Made by a program: the position numbers and the translations under genes. Below, piece after piece: positions 56,383-64,000 of a stretch of DNA of 64,000 bases. Below the pieces are notes generated by a model. It had not been told where the DNA came from. It saw only the letters and a program-made list of their open reading frames with translations, and did no database searches. Origin of the DNA: Streptomyces justiciae (GTDB lineage Bacteria > Actinomycetota > Actinomycetes > Streptomycetales > Streptomycetaceae). The DNA is taken from contig NZ_JADDXU010000025.1 in NCBI RefSeq assembly GCF_015163075.1, positions 1-64,000 on the forward strand, given 5' to 3'. Each line of letters begins with the position of its first letter. Within the stretch, counting starts at the first letter, position 1.

Positions 56383-57075
56383 ATGACCTCAACACCTTCC
56401 GACCGGAGCCCGGGCCAGGAGCCCGAGGCGAGACTGCGGGCCGACGCCGAGCGCAACCGCGACCTCATCCTGGCCGCCGCCCGCCGCCTCTTCGCCAGGG
56501 AAGGGCTCGGCGTGTCCATGGCCTCGGTCGCCCGCGAGGCGGGCGTCGGAAAAGCCACGCTCAGCCGACGCTTCGCCACCCGGGAGGAGCTCATCAACGC
56601 GGTCTTCGCCGACCGCATGGACGCCTACGCCGCCGCCGTCGCCGAGGCGCTCGCCGACCCCGACCCCTGGCACGGCTTCACCGGTTACATCCACGCCGTC
56701 TGCGCCATGCAGGCCGCCGACCGCGGCTTCGCCGACGTCCTGACCATGTCGTTCCCGGCCGCCAAGGCGCTGGAGGCCCGCCGTACCGAGTCGTACAACG
56801 GATTCCTCGAACTCATCGCCCGGGCTCGCAGCAGCGGGCACCTGCGCGCGGACTTCGTCCCGGAGGACCTGGTCATCCTGCAGATGGCCAACGCCGGCGT
56901 CATCGCCGCCGCCGACGACTCCGCCCCCGACGCCTGGCGCCGCCTCGTCGGCCACATGATCCGCTCCTACGCCGCACCCGGCGCACCGATCCCCCCGGTG
57001 CCCGATGCCCCGGCGCCTGCGGCCCTCTACCGCGCCATGGTCCGTCTCGCCCGCACCGGGCACGGCTCCGCCTAG
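56383..57075 (+). CDS. TetR-family regulator (paralogue of the one at 50987)
   Basis: A protein of 230 residues: S-M-A-S-V-A-R-E-A-G-V-G-K-A-T-L-S-R-R-F-A-T-R-E-E-L in the DNA-binding part. The C-terminal domain has V-C-A-M-Q-A-A-D-R-G-F-A-D-V and D-S-A-P-D-A-W-R-R-L-V, shared with the 50987 protein. The recognition helix differs (K-A-T-L-S-R-R versus I-A-T-I-F-R-H), matching the different palindromes found beside each gene. It probably represses the divergent MDR operon and itself. Confidence 0.9.
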   Translation: MTSTPSDRSPGQEPEARLRADAERNRDLILAAARRLFAREGLGVSMASVAREAGVGKATLSRRFATREELINAVFADRMDAYAAAVAEALADPDPWHGFTGYIHAVCAMQAADRGFADVLTMSFPAAKALEARRTESYNGFLELIARARSSGHLRADFVPEDLVILQMANAGVIAAADDSAPDAWRRLVGHMIRSYAAPGAPIPPVPDAPAPAALYRAMVRLARTGHGSA

Positions 57076-57267
57076 GCCGACGTACGCCCGCGGGACCGTA
57101 TGCCTGTCACCGCAGCCGACCCGGGGTCGGCCCACCCGACCTCCGGCGAGGCCCCGCCCCAACGCCCCTGTCGTGACGGACGAAAGCCGTTCCCGCCGCC
57201 GAGTCCGTCGGGACTAGCATGGTCACGCCGCTGAGCCGCGGCGTGAGGCACGTGTCCGGGAGGGCTC

Positions 57268-57570
57268 CTGAACAAGGTCACCATCAGGGATGTCGCCGAG
57301 CTCGCCCGGGTCTCCCAGTCGTCCGTGTCGAACTACTTCCACAAGCCCCACAAGCTCTCCGAGGCCACCCGGGAGCGGATCCGGCAGGCGGTGGACGCCC
57401 TGGGATTCGTGCCCAACGACGCGGCCCGCATCCTGCGCACCGGGGTCAGCCCGGTGATCGGCTACCTCGCGTTCGAGCTGGCCAGTGCGACGACCCCGGA
57501 GATCGCGGGCCCGGCTGGAGCAGCTACCAATGGCGCGTCCAGCTCGACATCGCCGACGTCACCCACCTGA
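57268..57570 (+). pseudogene. 5' part of a LacI-family regulator, truncated
   Basis: From a possible CTG start at 57268 (GGGAGG just upstream; no in-frame ATG or GTG) the frame reads N-K-V-T-I-R-D-V-A-E-L-A-R-V-S-Q-S-S-V-S-N-Y-F. It continues through the LacI helix-turn-helix and hinge (L-G-F-V-P-N-D-A-A-R) and the first strand of the ligand domain (V-I-G-Y-L-A-F-E-L-A-S-A-T-T-P-E-I). Near 57505 the match stops and the rest belongs to a rhamnosidase gene in another frame, ending by chance at 57570. The ligand domain is lost, so this is a deletion product. Confidence 0.75.
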
Positions 57571-59834
57571 TCCGCCCCGGCCGCAACGCGCTCGGCATCA
57601 CCCTGACCGGCGGCTGGTACACCGAGCGCTACGGCTTCCGCGACGCCGCCGAACGCTTCTACGAAGGACCGCCGACGGCCGCCGCGCAACTCACCCTGGA
57701 GTACGAGGACGGCACCGTCGACACGGTGACCACCGACGAACGGTGGCGCTGGGCACCCGGCCCCGTCGTGTCCGCCGGCCTGTACCAGGGCGAGACCTAC
57801 GACGCCCGCCTGGCCGTACCCGACTGGGCCCGCCCCGCCTTCGACGACGCGCACTGGAACCCCGTACGACTCCCCCGCGTCCCCGACGTCACGCCGACCC
57901 CGCGCTCAGCACCCCCCGTACGCGTGATCGAGCACCGCTCCGTCGCACACGTCCTGACCTCACCGAGCGGCAGGACCCTCCTCGACTTCGGCCAGAACCT
58001 CGTCGGCCGGGTCCGCATCCGGGTCACCGGCGAGGCCGGACACACCATCACCCTGCGCCACGCCGAAGTCCTCGAACACGGCGAACTCGGCACCCGCCCC
58101 CTGCGCAACGCCGCGGCGACCGACCGCTACACCCTCAGCGGCGACGGCGAGGAGGTCTGGGAAGCGAAGTGGACCTTCCACGGTTTCCGCTACGTCGAAG
58201 TCGACGACTGGCCGGGCGAGTTCGACCCCGCCGACGTCACGGCGGCCGTGCTGCACACCGACATGGCCCGCACCGGCGACTTCACCACCTCCCACCCGCT
58301 GTTGCAGCGCTTCCACGACAACGTCGTGTGGGGCATGCGCGGCAACTTCCTCTCCCTGCCCACCGACTGCCCGCAGCGCGACGAACGCCTCGGCTGGACC
58401 GGCGACATCCAGGTCTTCGCCCCCACCGCCGCCTTCCTCTACGACTGCGACGCCTTCCTGCGCTCCTGGCTGGAGGACGTCAGGCTGGAGCAGCGTGCCG
58501 CGGACGGGGTGGTGCCGATGGTCGTCCCGGCCGTGATCCCCCAAGTACCCGGACTTCTCAAGCCCGTTGCCGCCTGGGGCGACGCCGTCACCGTCGTACC
58601 GTCCGTGCTGTGGGAACGCTACGCCGACCACGCCACGCTCAAGGACTGCTACGCGGCCATGGCGGCCTGGGTCGAGGTGGTGCGCGAGCGGGCCGGCAGT
58701 TCGCTGCTGTGGGAGGAAGGACTGCAGTTCGGCGACTGGCTCGATCCCGACGCGCCGCCCGAGCGGCCCGGGGAGGCCAAGACCGACGCGGGCATCGTGG
58801 CCACCGCGTACTTCCACCGCTCGGCGCACCTCACCGCGCAGACAGCCGCTCTCCTCGGCCTGGAAGGTGACGCCCGTCGCTTCTCGGAGCTGGCGGAGCG
58901 GATCGCCGAGGCCTTCCGCGGCGCCTACGTCACGCCGCACGGGCGCATGATGTCCGACTCCCCCACCGCGTACGCGCTCGCCATCGTCTTCGACCTCGTC
59001 CGCGACGAGCGCCGGCAGGCCCTGGGCGATCGCCTGCGCGACCTGGTCCGCGCCGCCGGCTATCGCATCGCGACCGGCTTCGTCGGCACCCCGATCGTCT
59101 GCGAGGCGCTGACAGCGACCGGCCACGCCGCGGCCGCCTCACGGCTGCTGACGCAGACGGAATGCCCCTCCTGGCTGTATCCCGTCACCATGGGCGCGAC
59201 CACGGTGTGGGAACGCTGGGACTCCATGCTGGAGGACGGCTCGATCAACCCCGGCCAGATGACGTCCTTCAACCACTACGCGCTGGGCGGCGTGGCCGAC
59301 TGGCTGCACCGCGGCGTCGCCGGACTGGCCCCGCTGGAACCGGCGTACCGGGTCATCCGCATCGCGCCGACGCTGCTCGACGACCTGGACGACGCCTCGG
59401 TGTGGCACGAGACGCCGTACGGACGCGCCGAAGCCGGGTGGCGCCGCGACGGCGATGACGTCACCTTCCACGCCCGGATCCCTCCGAACACGCTCGCCGT
59501 CGTCGAGCTGCCTTCCGGAGCCCGCCACGTCGTGGGCAGCGGCGCCCACACCTGGGTCGAGCACCATTCCCGGCCGACGTCACCGCGCGGCCCACTGAGT
59601 CTCGGCAGCGGCCTGGACACCGTCATCGACGACCGGACGGCGTACCAGGCCGTCCTGGACGCCATACGCGGGATCGACGAGGTGCGCGCGGACACGTTTC
59701 GCCGTACGACGCGATGGTGGCGCGGCCGAGAACTGCGCGAACCCCTGGACAAGGCACCCCTGCCGGTCCTCACGGCGGTGGAACGGGCCCTGGCCGAACT
59801 GCCGCCCCACGACGGTTGGTGCGGGCGACCGTGA
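57507..59834 (+). pseudogene. Alpha-L-rhamnosidase (GH78) lacking its N-terminus
   Basis: About 776 codons of a GH78 protein beginning abruptly at P-G-W-S-S-Y-Q-W-R, i.e. inside the second beta-sandwich domain. The (alpha/alpha)6 catalytic domain is complete: D-C-P-Q-R-D-E-R-L-G-W-T-G-D (general acid region), then L-L-W-E-E-G-L-Q-F-G-D-W and T-T-V-W-E-R-W-D-S (base Glu). A C-terminal beta domain ends in G-S-G-A-H-T-W, with a 90-residue extension. The frame upstream of 57507 is LacI DNA read in the wrong frame, and no start with a ribosome site is in place. Hence it is probably silent, although the catalytic part is undamaged. Confidence 0.8.
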
Positions 59835-59857
59835 GCTCCCCGCTCCAGCCGCACGGC

Positions 59858-60739
59858 CTAGCGCAGCAGCAGGTCGATCACGCCGGTCAGGTCCTCCTCT
59901 CCGCTGCCTTCGGCGAGGCGGCGGCGCATCAACTCGAAGTAGGGGGTGAGCAGTTCCGGGCTGACGCCCTGCTGTTCGGCGGTGCTCAGGAAGGTCGGCG
60001 TGCCGGCCACCTGCATGGCGAGGTTGGACACGACTCCCTTGGTGTAGTCGCCGCTCCGCAACTGGTCGGCGGTCTGATGAACCGCCGGGGCCATCGCGAC
60101 CAGCCAGTCGGCGAGCAGGGGGGCGAGCGAGGCGGGGTCGATGTCCTCCTTGCGGATCAGCGCGAAGGCGTGCGCGGCCCCGGCGAACATCCCGTACATG
60201 GCGCTGAGCAGTGCCACGTCGTGCAGAGCGGCGAAGCCCGCGTCCTGGCCGACGTAGGTGGTTCCGGCCGGGACGCCCAAGGTCTCCCGGTGTCCCTCGA
60301 ACACCTCCTGCGAACCGCTGTAGAAGACGTAGCCTCCGGCTTCCGGGACGCCGATCATCGGCGGGACCGCCATGATTCCGCCGTCCAGGTAGCGGGCGCC
60401 GTGCGCGCGAGCCCACTCGGCGCGGGCGCGGGCCTGGGCGGGTGTGCTCGTGGTCAGGTTGACCAGGTCCCTGCCGGTCAGGTCGATGCCGGTCAGCGCC
60501 TCGCCGACCGAGGCGTCGTCCAGTAGACATACGACGACGAGGGGGTTGACCGCGACCGCCTCAGCCGCGCTGTCCGCGACGTTCGCGCCCTCGGCGGCGA
60601 GCGCCGCGGCGCGGGCCGGACTGCGGTTCCAGACGGTCAGCGGGTGGCCGGCGGCCAGCCACGCCCGAGCGAGGGCGGTGCCCATCGCGCCGAGGCCCAG
60701 CAGGGTGACGGGGGTCTTCTCAACGGTGTTCTGTGTCAT
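59858..60739 (-). CDS. NAD(P)-dependent dehydrogenase of the 6-phosphogluconate/imine-reductase type
   Basis: A protein of 293 residues from ATG 60739. Rossmann motif L-L-G-L-G-A-M-G-T-A-L-A-R-A-W at the N-terminus, then T-V-W-N-R-S-P. A helical C-terminal half with L-H-D-V-A-L-L-S-A-M-Y-G-M-F replaces the canonical catalytic Lys of beta-hydroxyacid dehydrogenases, which fits the imine-reductase branch. It is divergent from an HxlR gene, 97 bp apart. Imine or keto-acid substrates are both possible. Confidence 0.87.
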   Translation of the reverse strand: MTQNTVEKTPVTLLGLGAMGTALARAWLAAGHPLTVWNRSPARAAALAAEGANVADSAAEAVAVNPLVVVCLLDDASVGEALTGIDLTGRDLVNLTTSTPAQARARAEWARAHGARYLDGGIMAVPPMIGVPEAGGYVFYSGSQEVFEGHRETLGVPAGTTYVGQDAGFAALHDVALLSAMYGMFAGAAHAFALIRKEDIDPASLAPLLADWLVAMAPAVHQTADQLRSGDYTKGVVSNLAMQVAGTPTFLSTAEQQGVSPELLTPYFELMRRRLAEGSGEEDLTGVIDLLLR

Positions 60740-60772
60740 GCGGATTAGGCTGGTCGCAGGCCCGGAGGTGAT

Positions 60773-60786
60773 CAAGTACGCACTTG
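60773..60786. promoter_or_regulatory. Inverted repeat in the dehydrogenase/HxlR promoter
   Basis: CAAGT-ACGC-ACTTG between the divergent genes. It contains GTAC, frequent in HxlR-family sites, and lies 34 bp from the dehydrogenase start. Confidence 0.45.
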
Positions 60787-60836
60787 GTAGTGGGTGGTTA
60801 CCCCGGGGTGAGTGAGCACCTCGGAAGGGTGGGGGC

Positions 60837-61190
60837 ATGACGACGCTGAACCGGCCGGGCGCAGCACAGGGGCACGTCTGCGGGATCGACACCGCGATGG
60901 AAGTGATCGGCGGCAAGTGGAAGGTGCTGATCCTCTGGGCGCTCCACGAGCACCCCTACCGACGCTTCGGCGAACTGCGCCGACTGGTCCCCGGGATCAC
61001 CGAGAAGGTGCTGGCCTCTCACCTGCGCGAGATGGAAGCGGACGGTGTCGTACGCCGTGTCGCCTACGACGAGGTGCCGCCCCGGGTCGAGTACTCGCTG
61101 ACCGAGGAGGGCACACGCCTCAACGAGGCGCTCAGGCCGCTGGCCGCATGGGGACGTGATCGGTCGACGTCGGGCCAGGATCTTCGGTGA
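60837..61190 (+). CDS. HxlR-family transcriptional regulator
   Basis: A protein of 117 residues with the HxlR winged helix: G-G-K-W-K-V-L-I-L-W-A-L, then R-F-G-E-L-R-R-L-V-P-G-I-T-E-K-V-L-A-S-H-L and Y-S-L-T-E-E-G. Cys14 before the domain is at a position used for redox or aldehyde sensing in YodB/HypR-type members. It is divergent from the dehydrogenase gene, its likely target. Confidence 0.9.
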   Translation: MTTLNRPGAAQGHVCGIDTAMEVIGGKWKVLILWALHEHPYRRFGELRRLVPGITEKVLASHLREMEADGVVRRVAYDEVPPRVEYSLTEEGTRLNEALRPLAAWGRDRSTSGQDLR

Positions 61191-61266
61191 AAGCGCCGGT
61201 CACAGCCGCATGGGCGCCGCAGATTCCGGTCGGGAATGAACTCCGACCTTGATTGTTGAAAGTGGT

Positions 61267-62289
61267 ATGAAAAAGATCGGGTTCCTGTCCTTCGGACACT
61301 GGACACCATCGCCGCACTCTCAGACGCGCTCCGCCTCGGACGCCCTCCTCCAGGCGATCGACCTCGCGGTGGCCGCGGAGGAGCTGGGTGCCGACGGCGC
61401 GTACTTCCGTGTCCATCACTTCGCGCGGCAGTACGCCTCGCCGTTCCCGCTGCTCGCCGCCATCGGCGCGCGTACCAGCCGCATCGAGATCGGCACCGGC
61501 GTGATCGACATGCGCTACGAGAACCCGCTGTACATGGCCGAGGACGCGGGCGCCGCGGACCTGATCTCGGGCGGCCGACTGCAGCTCGGCATCAGCCGGG
61601 GCTCCCCGGAGCAGGTCATCGACGGCTGGCGGCACTTCGGGCATCTGCCGTCCGAGGGAGCCACCGACGCCGACATGGCACGCGCTCACACGGAGCGGCT
61701 CCTCGACGTGCTGAGGGGCGAGGGATTCGCCGAGCCCAACCCGAACCCGATGTTCTCCAACCCGCCGGGGCTGCTGCGCGTCGAACCGCACTCCGAAGGC
61801 CTGAGGGACCGTATCTGGTGGGGGTCCAGCTCGAACGCCACCGCGGCATGGGCGGCCGGCCTCGGGATGAACCTGCAGAGCTCGACCCTCAAGGACGACG
61901 AGAGCGGCGAACCGCTGCACGTCCAGCAGCGCAAGCAGATCGAGGTCTACCGCGAGGCCTGGCGGGAGGCGGGGCACACCCGTGAGCCGCGGGTGTCGGT
62001 CAGCCGCAGCATCTTCGCCCTGGTCGACGACCGTGACCGCGCCTACTTCGGCCGTGAGGGCAACTCCAAGGACCAGATCGGCTACATCGACGCCAACACC
62101 CGCGCGATCTTCGGCCGTTCCTACACCGCCGAACCCGACGTCCTGGTCAAGCAGCTCGCCCAGGACGAAGCGGTCGCCGCCGCCGACACCCTGCTCCTCA
62201 CCGTGCCGAACCAGCTCGGAGTCGCCTACAACGCCCACGTGATCGAGAGCATCCTGACCCACGTGGCCCCGGCACTGGGCTGGCGCTGA
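61267..62289 (+). CDS. LLM-class flavin-dependent monooxygenase
   Basis: A protein of 340 residues from ATG 61267 (M-K-K-I-G-F-L-S-F-G-H-W); a TTG at 61249 is less likely. Luciferase-like barrel: E-E-L-G-A-D-G-A-Y-F-R-V-H-H-F, then I-E-I-G-T-G-V-I-D-M-R-Y-E-N-P, S-G-G-R-L-Q-L-G-I-S-R-G-S-P. V-H-H-F in place of E-H-H sets it apart from many FMN alkanal monooxygenases. Two other LLM genes or remnants in the window belong to different subgroups. It ends at a strong terminator. Confidence 0.88.
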   Translation: MKKIGFLSFGHWTPSPHSQTRSASDALLQAIDLAVAAEELGADGAYFRVHHFARQYASPFPLLAAIGARTSRIEIGTGVIDMRYENPLYMAEDAGAADLISGGRLQLGISRGSPEQVIDGWRHFGHLPSEGATDADMARAHTERLLDVLRGEGFAEPNPNPMFSNPPGLLRVEPHSEGLRDRIWWGSSSNATAAWAAGLGMNLQSSTLKDDESGEPLHVQQRKQIEVYREAWREAGHTREPRVSVSRSIFALVDDRDRAYFGREGNSKDQIGYIDANTRAIFGRSYTAEPDVLVKQLAQDEAVAAADTLLLTVPNQLGVAYNAHVIESILTHVAPALGWR

Positions 62290-62308
62290 GCACCACCCAC
62301 CCCTCCCC

Positions 62309-62342
62309 GCGGCCCCTGCGCACCCGCGCGCGCAGGGGCCGC
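62309..62342. terminator. Strong bidirectional terminator
   Basis: GCGGCCCCTGCGC (62309-62321) pairs perfectly with GCGCAGGGGCCGC (62330-62342), with an eight-base loop. It lies in the 61-bp gap between the converging LLM and DUF4246 genes. Confidence 0.88.
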
Positions 62343-62350
62343 TCTGCGGC

Positions 62351-63922
62351 TCAGTGTTCGCAGAGGGAGAACTCCCGTTCGTAGAGCTGCTCGTTGTGCT
62401 CGTCGACGAAGAACTTGCGTTCCTGCATGAGCTGGTCGCGGTACTCCTTGGCCTGCTCCAGCGTCATGGTCGAGGAGTCGGACCACGGCTGCTGCGGAGG
62501 CACATCGGAGGTCGAGACGATCCTCTGCGACGGGTCCACCAGGAAGAACACGAGGATCTTGCGATGTCCCGGGCGGGTCGGGTCCGCGAGACGGAACGAA
62601 CCGACGCGGTGCTGCAGGACGTTCGGGAAGGCCAGGCAGCGCCCCGCGGGCGTGGACGCCGAGCCCAGAACCTGGTTCAGGGCGTCCTCGTCCTCCAGGC
62701 CGTAGACCTCGCGCACACCGTTGTCGTCGTTCTGCTCGTAGCTCGGGTCGTCGAGTGCCGCCCGGAAACTCAGGTGGCTGTCGGTGATGTTCTCGTTGTC
62801 CCAGTAGTAGATGCCGGTCGAGACGATCCGCTCGTTCAGCATCCCCTCGACATGCCAGGAGCCGCCGGGGTACTCGGGCCGGTCGGGGGTGAGGTGAATG
62901 GCGGCGACCTTGACGATGACCTGGAGAGAGCGGCCGCGCAGGTCGATGCGGGCCGACGCGTCGGGCATCTGGGGCGGCGTGAAGGCGGGGGCGTCCGGGA
63001 CGACCGGACGGCGGTTCTCCCACCAGGTGTCGTGCGCTTCTTCCCATGCCTCGACGGCTTCGGCGTACGCCTCTTCATCGCCGTAGGAGGACTCGTCCGG
63101 GTACTCCGGCTCCGAGTCGTACCACCCGTACGGATCGGCCGTGATCCGCAGCGGTCGCGGATGGCGCAGGTCGGTCAGCACGTTCTCCCAGAGCGGGCGG
63201 AAGCGGGCGCACAAGTCCGGCAGCACGGCGAGCAGTTCGCGATGCGTCTCGGGGTGGACGTTGTTGACGTAGGACCGGAAGGCGACGGCGCCGTCCTCGC
63301 TGACGTCCACGTCCGTCGGCAGCCACTGGAACTTCTCCGAGAACTCGTACTTCGAGTAGCGGTCCGTCGGATTGTGCCAAGCCCGCTCCGGTTCGCCGCT
63401 CACGCCTCTCACCAGGCAGAACAGCGAGGGGTGGACCAGATCCAGTACGAGGCCGTCGGACCCGGGATGCCAGTCCTGTTCCCCTTCGGGGACCTCCTCC
63501 AGAGCCCGCACCGCCTCACGCAGCCGCACTCCGAGCTCATCCTCGACGAGGGTGTCCGACTGCCACACTCCGTCGACGGCGGACACCTCGATGCCGGTGC
63601 GCGCGTCGCGCAGGGCGGCGTAGTGCCGCAGTTCGGACAGCACGTAGTCGACCTGCGCCTCGGTGAGGCCCTGGTCGATCGCTTCCCGCGTCCACCTGGC
63701 GACGATGTCGGCGTCGTTCATCTTGTCGAACCATCGCGGCTTCGCCCGGATCTGTGCACTGCACTCCATCATCTGGAGCTCCCGCAGTGTCCGGGGAGTC
63801 GCGAACCCTATGGAACGGGAGGCTTGGAAGGGCAACGGAAACGCGGACAGGTCAGTCAACTCTCTGATTCTTCCCGGTAGGTGAGTGGTGGCCGGAACGA
63901 TACGGGAGGCCACTGACACCAC
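62351..63922 (-). CDS. DUF4246-family protein, possible Fe(II)/2-oxoglutarate-type fold
   Basis: A protein of 523 residues. The C-terminal half has P-E-Y-P-G-G-S-W-H-V-E-G-M-L-N-E, then C-L-A-F-P-N-V-L-Q-H-R-V and G-H-R-K-I-L-V-F-F-L-V-D-P. This pattern of H-x-E and a later H plus Arg resembles the iron- and 2-oxoglutarate-binding double-stranded helix. The N-terminal part has many charged residues and an acidic W-E-E-A-H-D-T-W-W region. DUF4246 is best known from fungi, with scattered actinobacterial members. The start is uncertain: the first 35 residues are weak, and a later in-frame start is possible. No neighbour suggests a pathway. Confidence 0.8.
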   Translation of the reverse strand: MVSVASRIVPATTHLPGRIRELTDLSAFPLPFQASRSIGFATPRTLRELQMMECSAQIRAKPRWFDKMNDADIVARWTREAIDQGLTEAQVDYVLSELRHYAALRDARTGIEVSAVDGVWQSDTLVEDELGVRLREAVRALEEVPEGEQDWHPGSDGLVLDLVHPSLFCLVRGVSGEPERAWHNPTDRYSKYEFSEKFQWLPTDVDVSEDGAVAFRSYVNNVHPETHRELLAVLPDLCARFRPLWENVLTDLRHPRPLRITADPYGWYDSEPEYPDESSYGDEEAYAEAVEAWEEAHDTWWENRRPVVPDAPAFTPPQMPDASARIDLRGRSLQVIVKVAAIHLTPDRPEYPGGSWHVEGMLNERIVSTGIYYWDNENITDSHLSFRAALDDPSYEQNDDNGVREVYGLEDEDALNQVLGSASTPAGRCLAFPNVLQHRVGSFRLADPTRPGHRKILVFFLVDPSQRIVSTSDVPPQQPWSDSSTMTLEQAKEYRDQLMQERKFFVDEHNEQLYEREFSLCEH

Positions 63923-64000
63923 CGGGTCGTACTCGTCCCGCCTGACAGCCGTCTCATCGGCTCGCCCTCGGATTCGTACAGCTGGGTGACAGACAGGAAT

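Overview
The window is very GC-rich. Most reading frames carry G or C at the third codon position, GTG and TTG starts are common, and regulators of the TetR, PucR, DeoR, LacI, WYL, HxlR and MmyB families are abundant. All of this points to an actinomycete, most probably Streptomyces. I see no rRNA, tRNA, CRISPR array, transposase or phage gene. The content is accessory: catabolic cassettes, redox enzymes and many local regulators. At least five decayed loci occur: a HAD remnant, a frameshifted ArsR, an internally deleted MmyB, an internally deleted LLM oxidoreductase and a LacI/rhamnosidase chimera.

Layout. 0-3.8 kb: a sensor kinase, a membrane-anchored alpha/beta hydrolase and a PucR regulator. 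3.9-6.1 kb: a ferredoxin reductase plus membrane fatty-acid desaturase pair. 6.1-11.5 kb: a four-gene operon (ferritin-like di-iron protein, PDR/VanB reductase, M24 protein, epoxide hydrolase-SDR fusion) divergent from a TetR gene with operator repeats between them. 11.6-23.8 kb: a catabolic locus. Here a DeoR regulator, an SDR and a kinase-PdxA fusion face a Dpp/Opp-type ABC transporter with an aldo/keto reductase, an HpaI-type aldolase and a BNR sialidase-fold protein. DeoR-like operators lie in the divergent promoter and also inside the kinase gene.

23.8-36 kb: single genes and small units (YdeI/OmdA, epoxide-hydrolase-like, LLM oxidoreductase, nitroreductase with IclR, phosphotransferase, peptidase E-like, carboxylesterase plus MDR with AraC, YjbR, VOC plus WYL). 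36-43.6 kb: a zinc-homeostasis island with a Fur/Zur-type regulator, a small protein, a CobW GTPase, a WD40 protein, a 2Fe-2S thioredoxin-like protein, a broken ArsR gene, two strong Zur boxes and znuA-znuC-znuB. 43.6-50.9 kb: a TetR gene whose operator is nearly repeated 20 kb away at 24.4 kb, then a YceI protein and an MFS exporter. Both of these carry carboxypeptidase-regulatory-like domains and both have a CGAAACnGTWTCG palindrome upstream. A LuxR regulator and an amidohydrolase follow.

51-57 kb: two paralogous TetR regulators, an aldo/keto reductase, DUF805, and a redox operon (MDR, SDR, DoxX, NAD(P)-binding) with a truncated LLM gene behind it. 57-64 kb: the LacI/rhamnosidase chimera, a dehydrogenase divergent from HxlR, an LLM monooxygenase and a DUF4246 protein, the last two separated by a strong bidirectional terminator.

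Recurring themes are oxygenase/reductase pairs, locally controlled redox detoxification and zinc supply. All functions are inferred from motifs and gene context; no database search was run.
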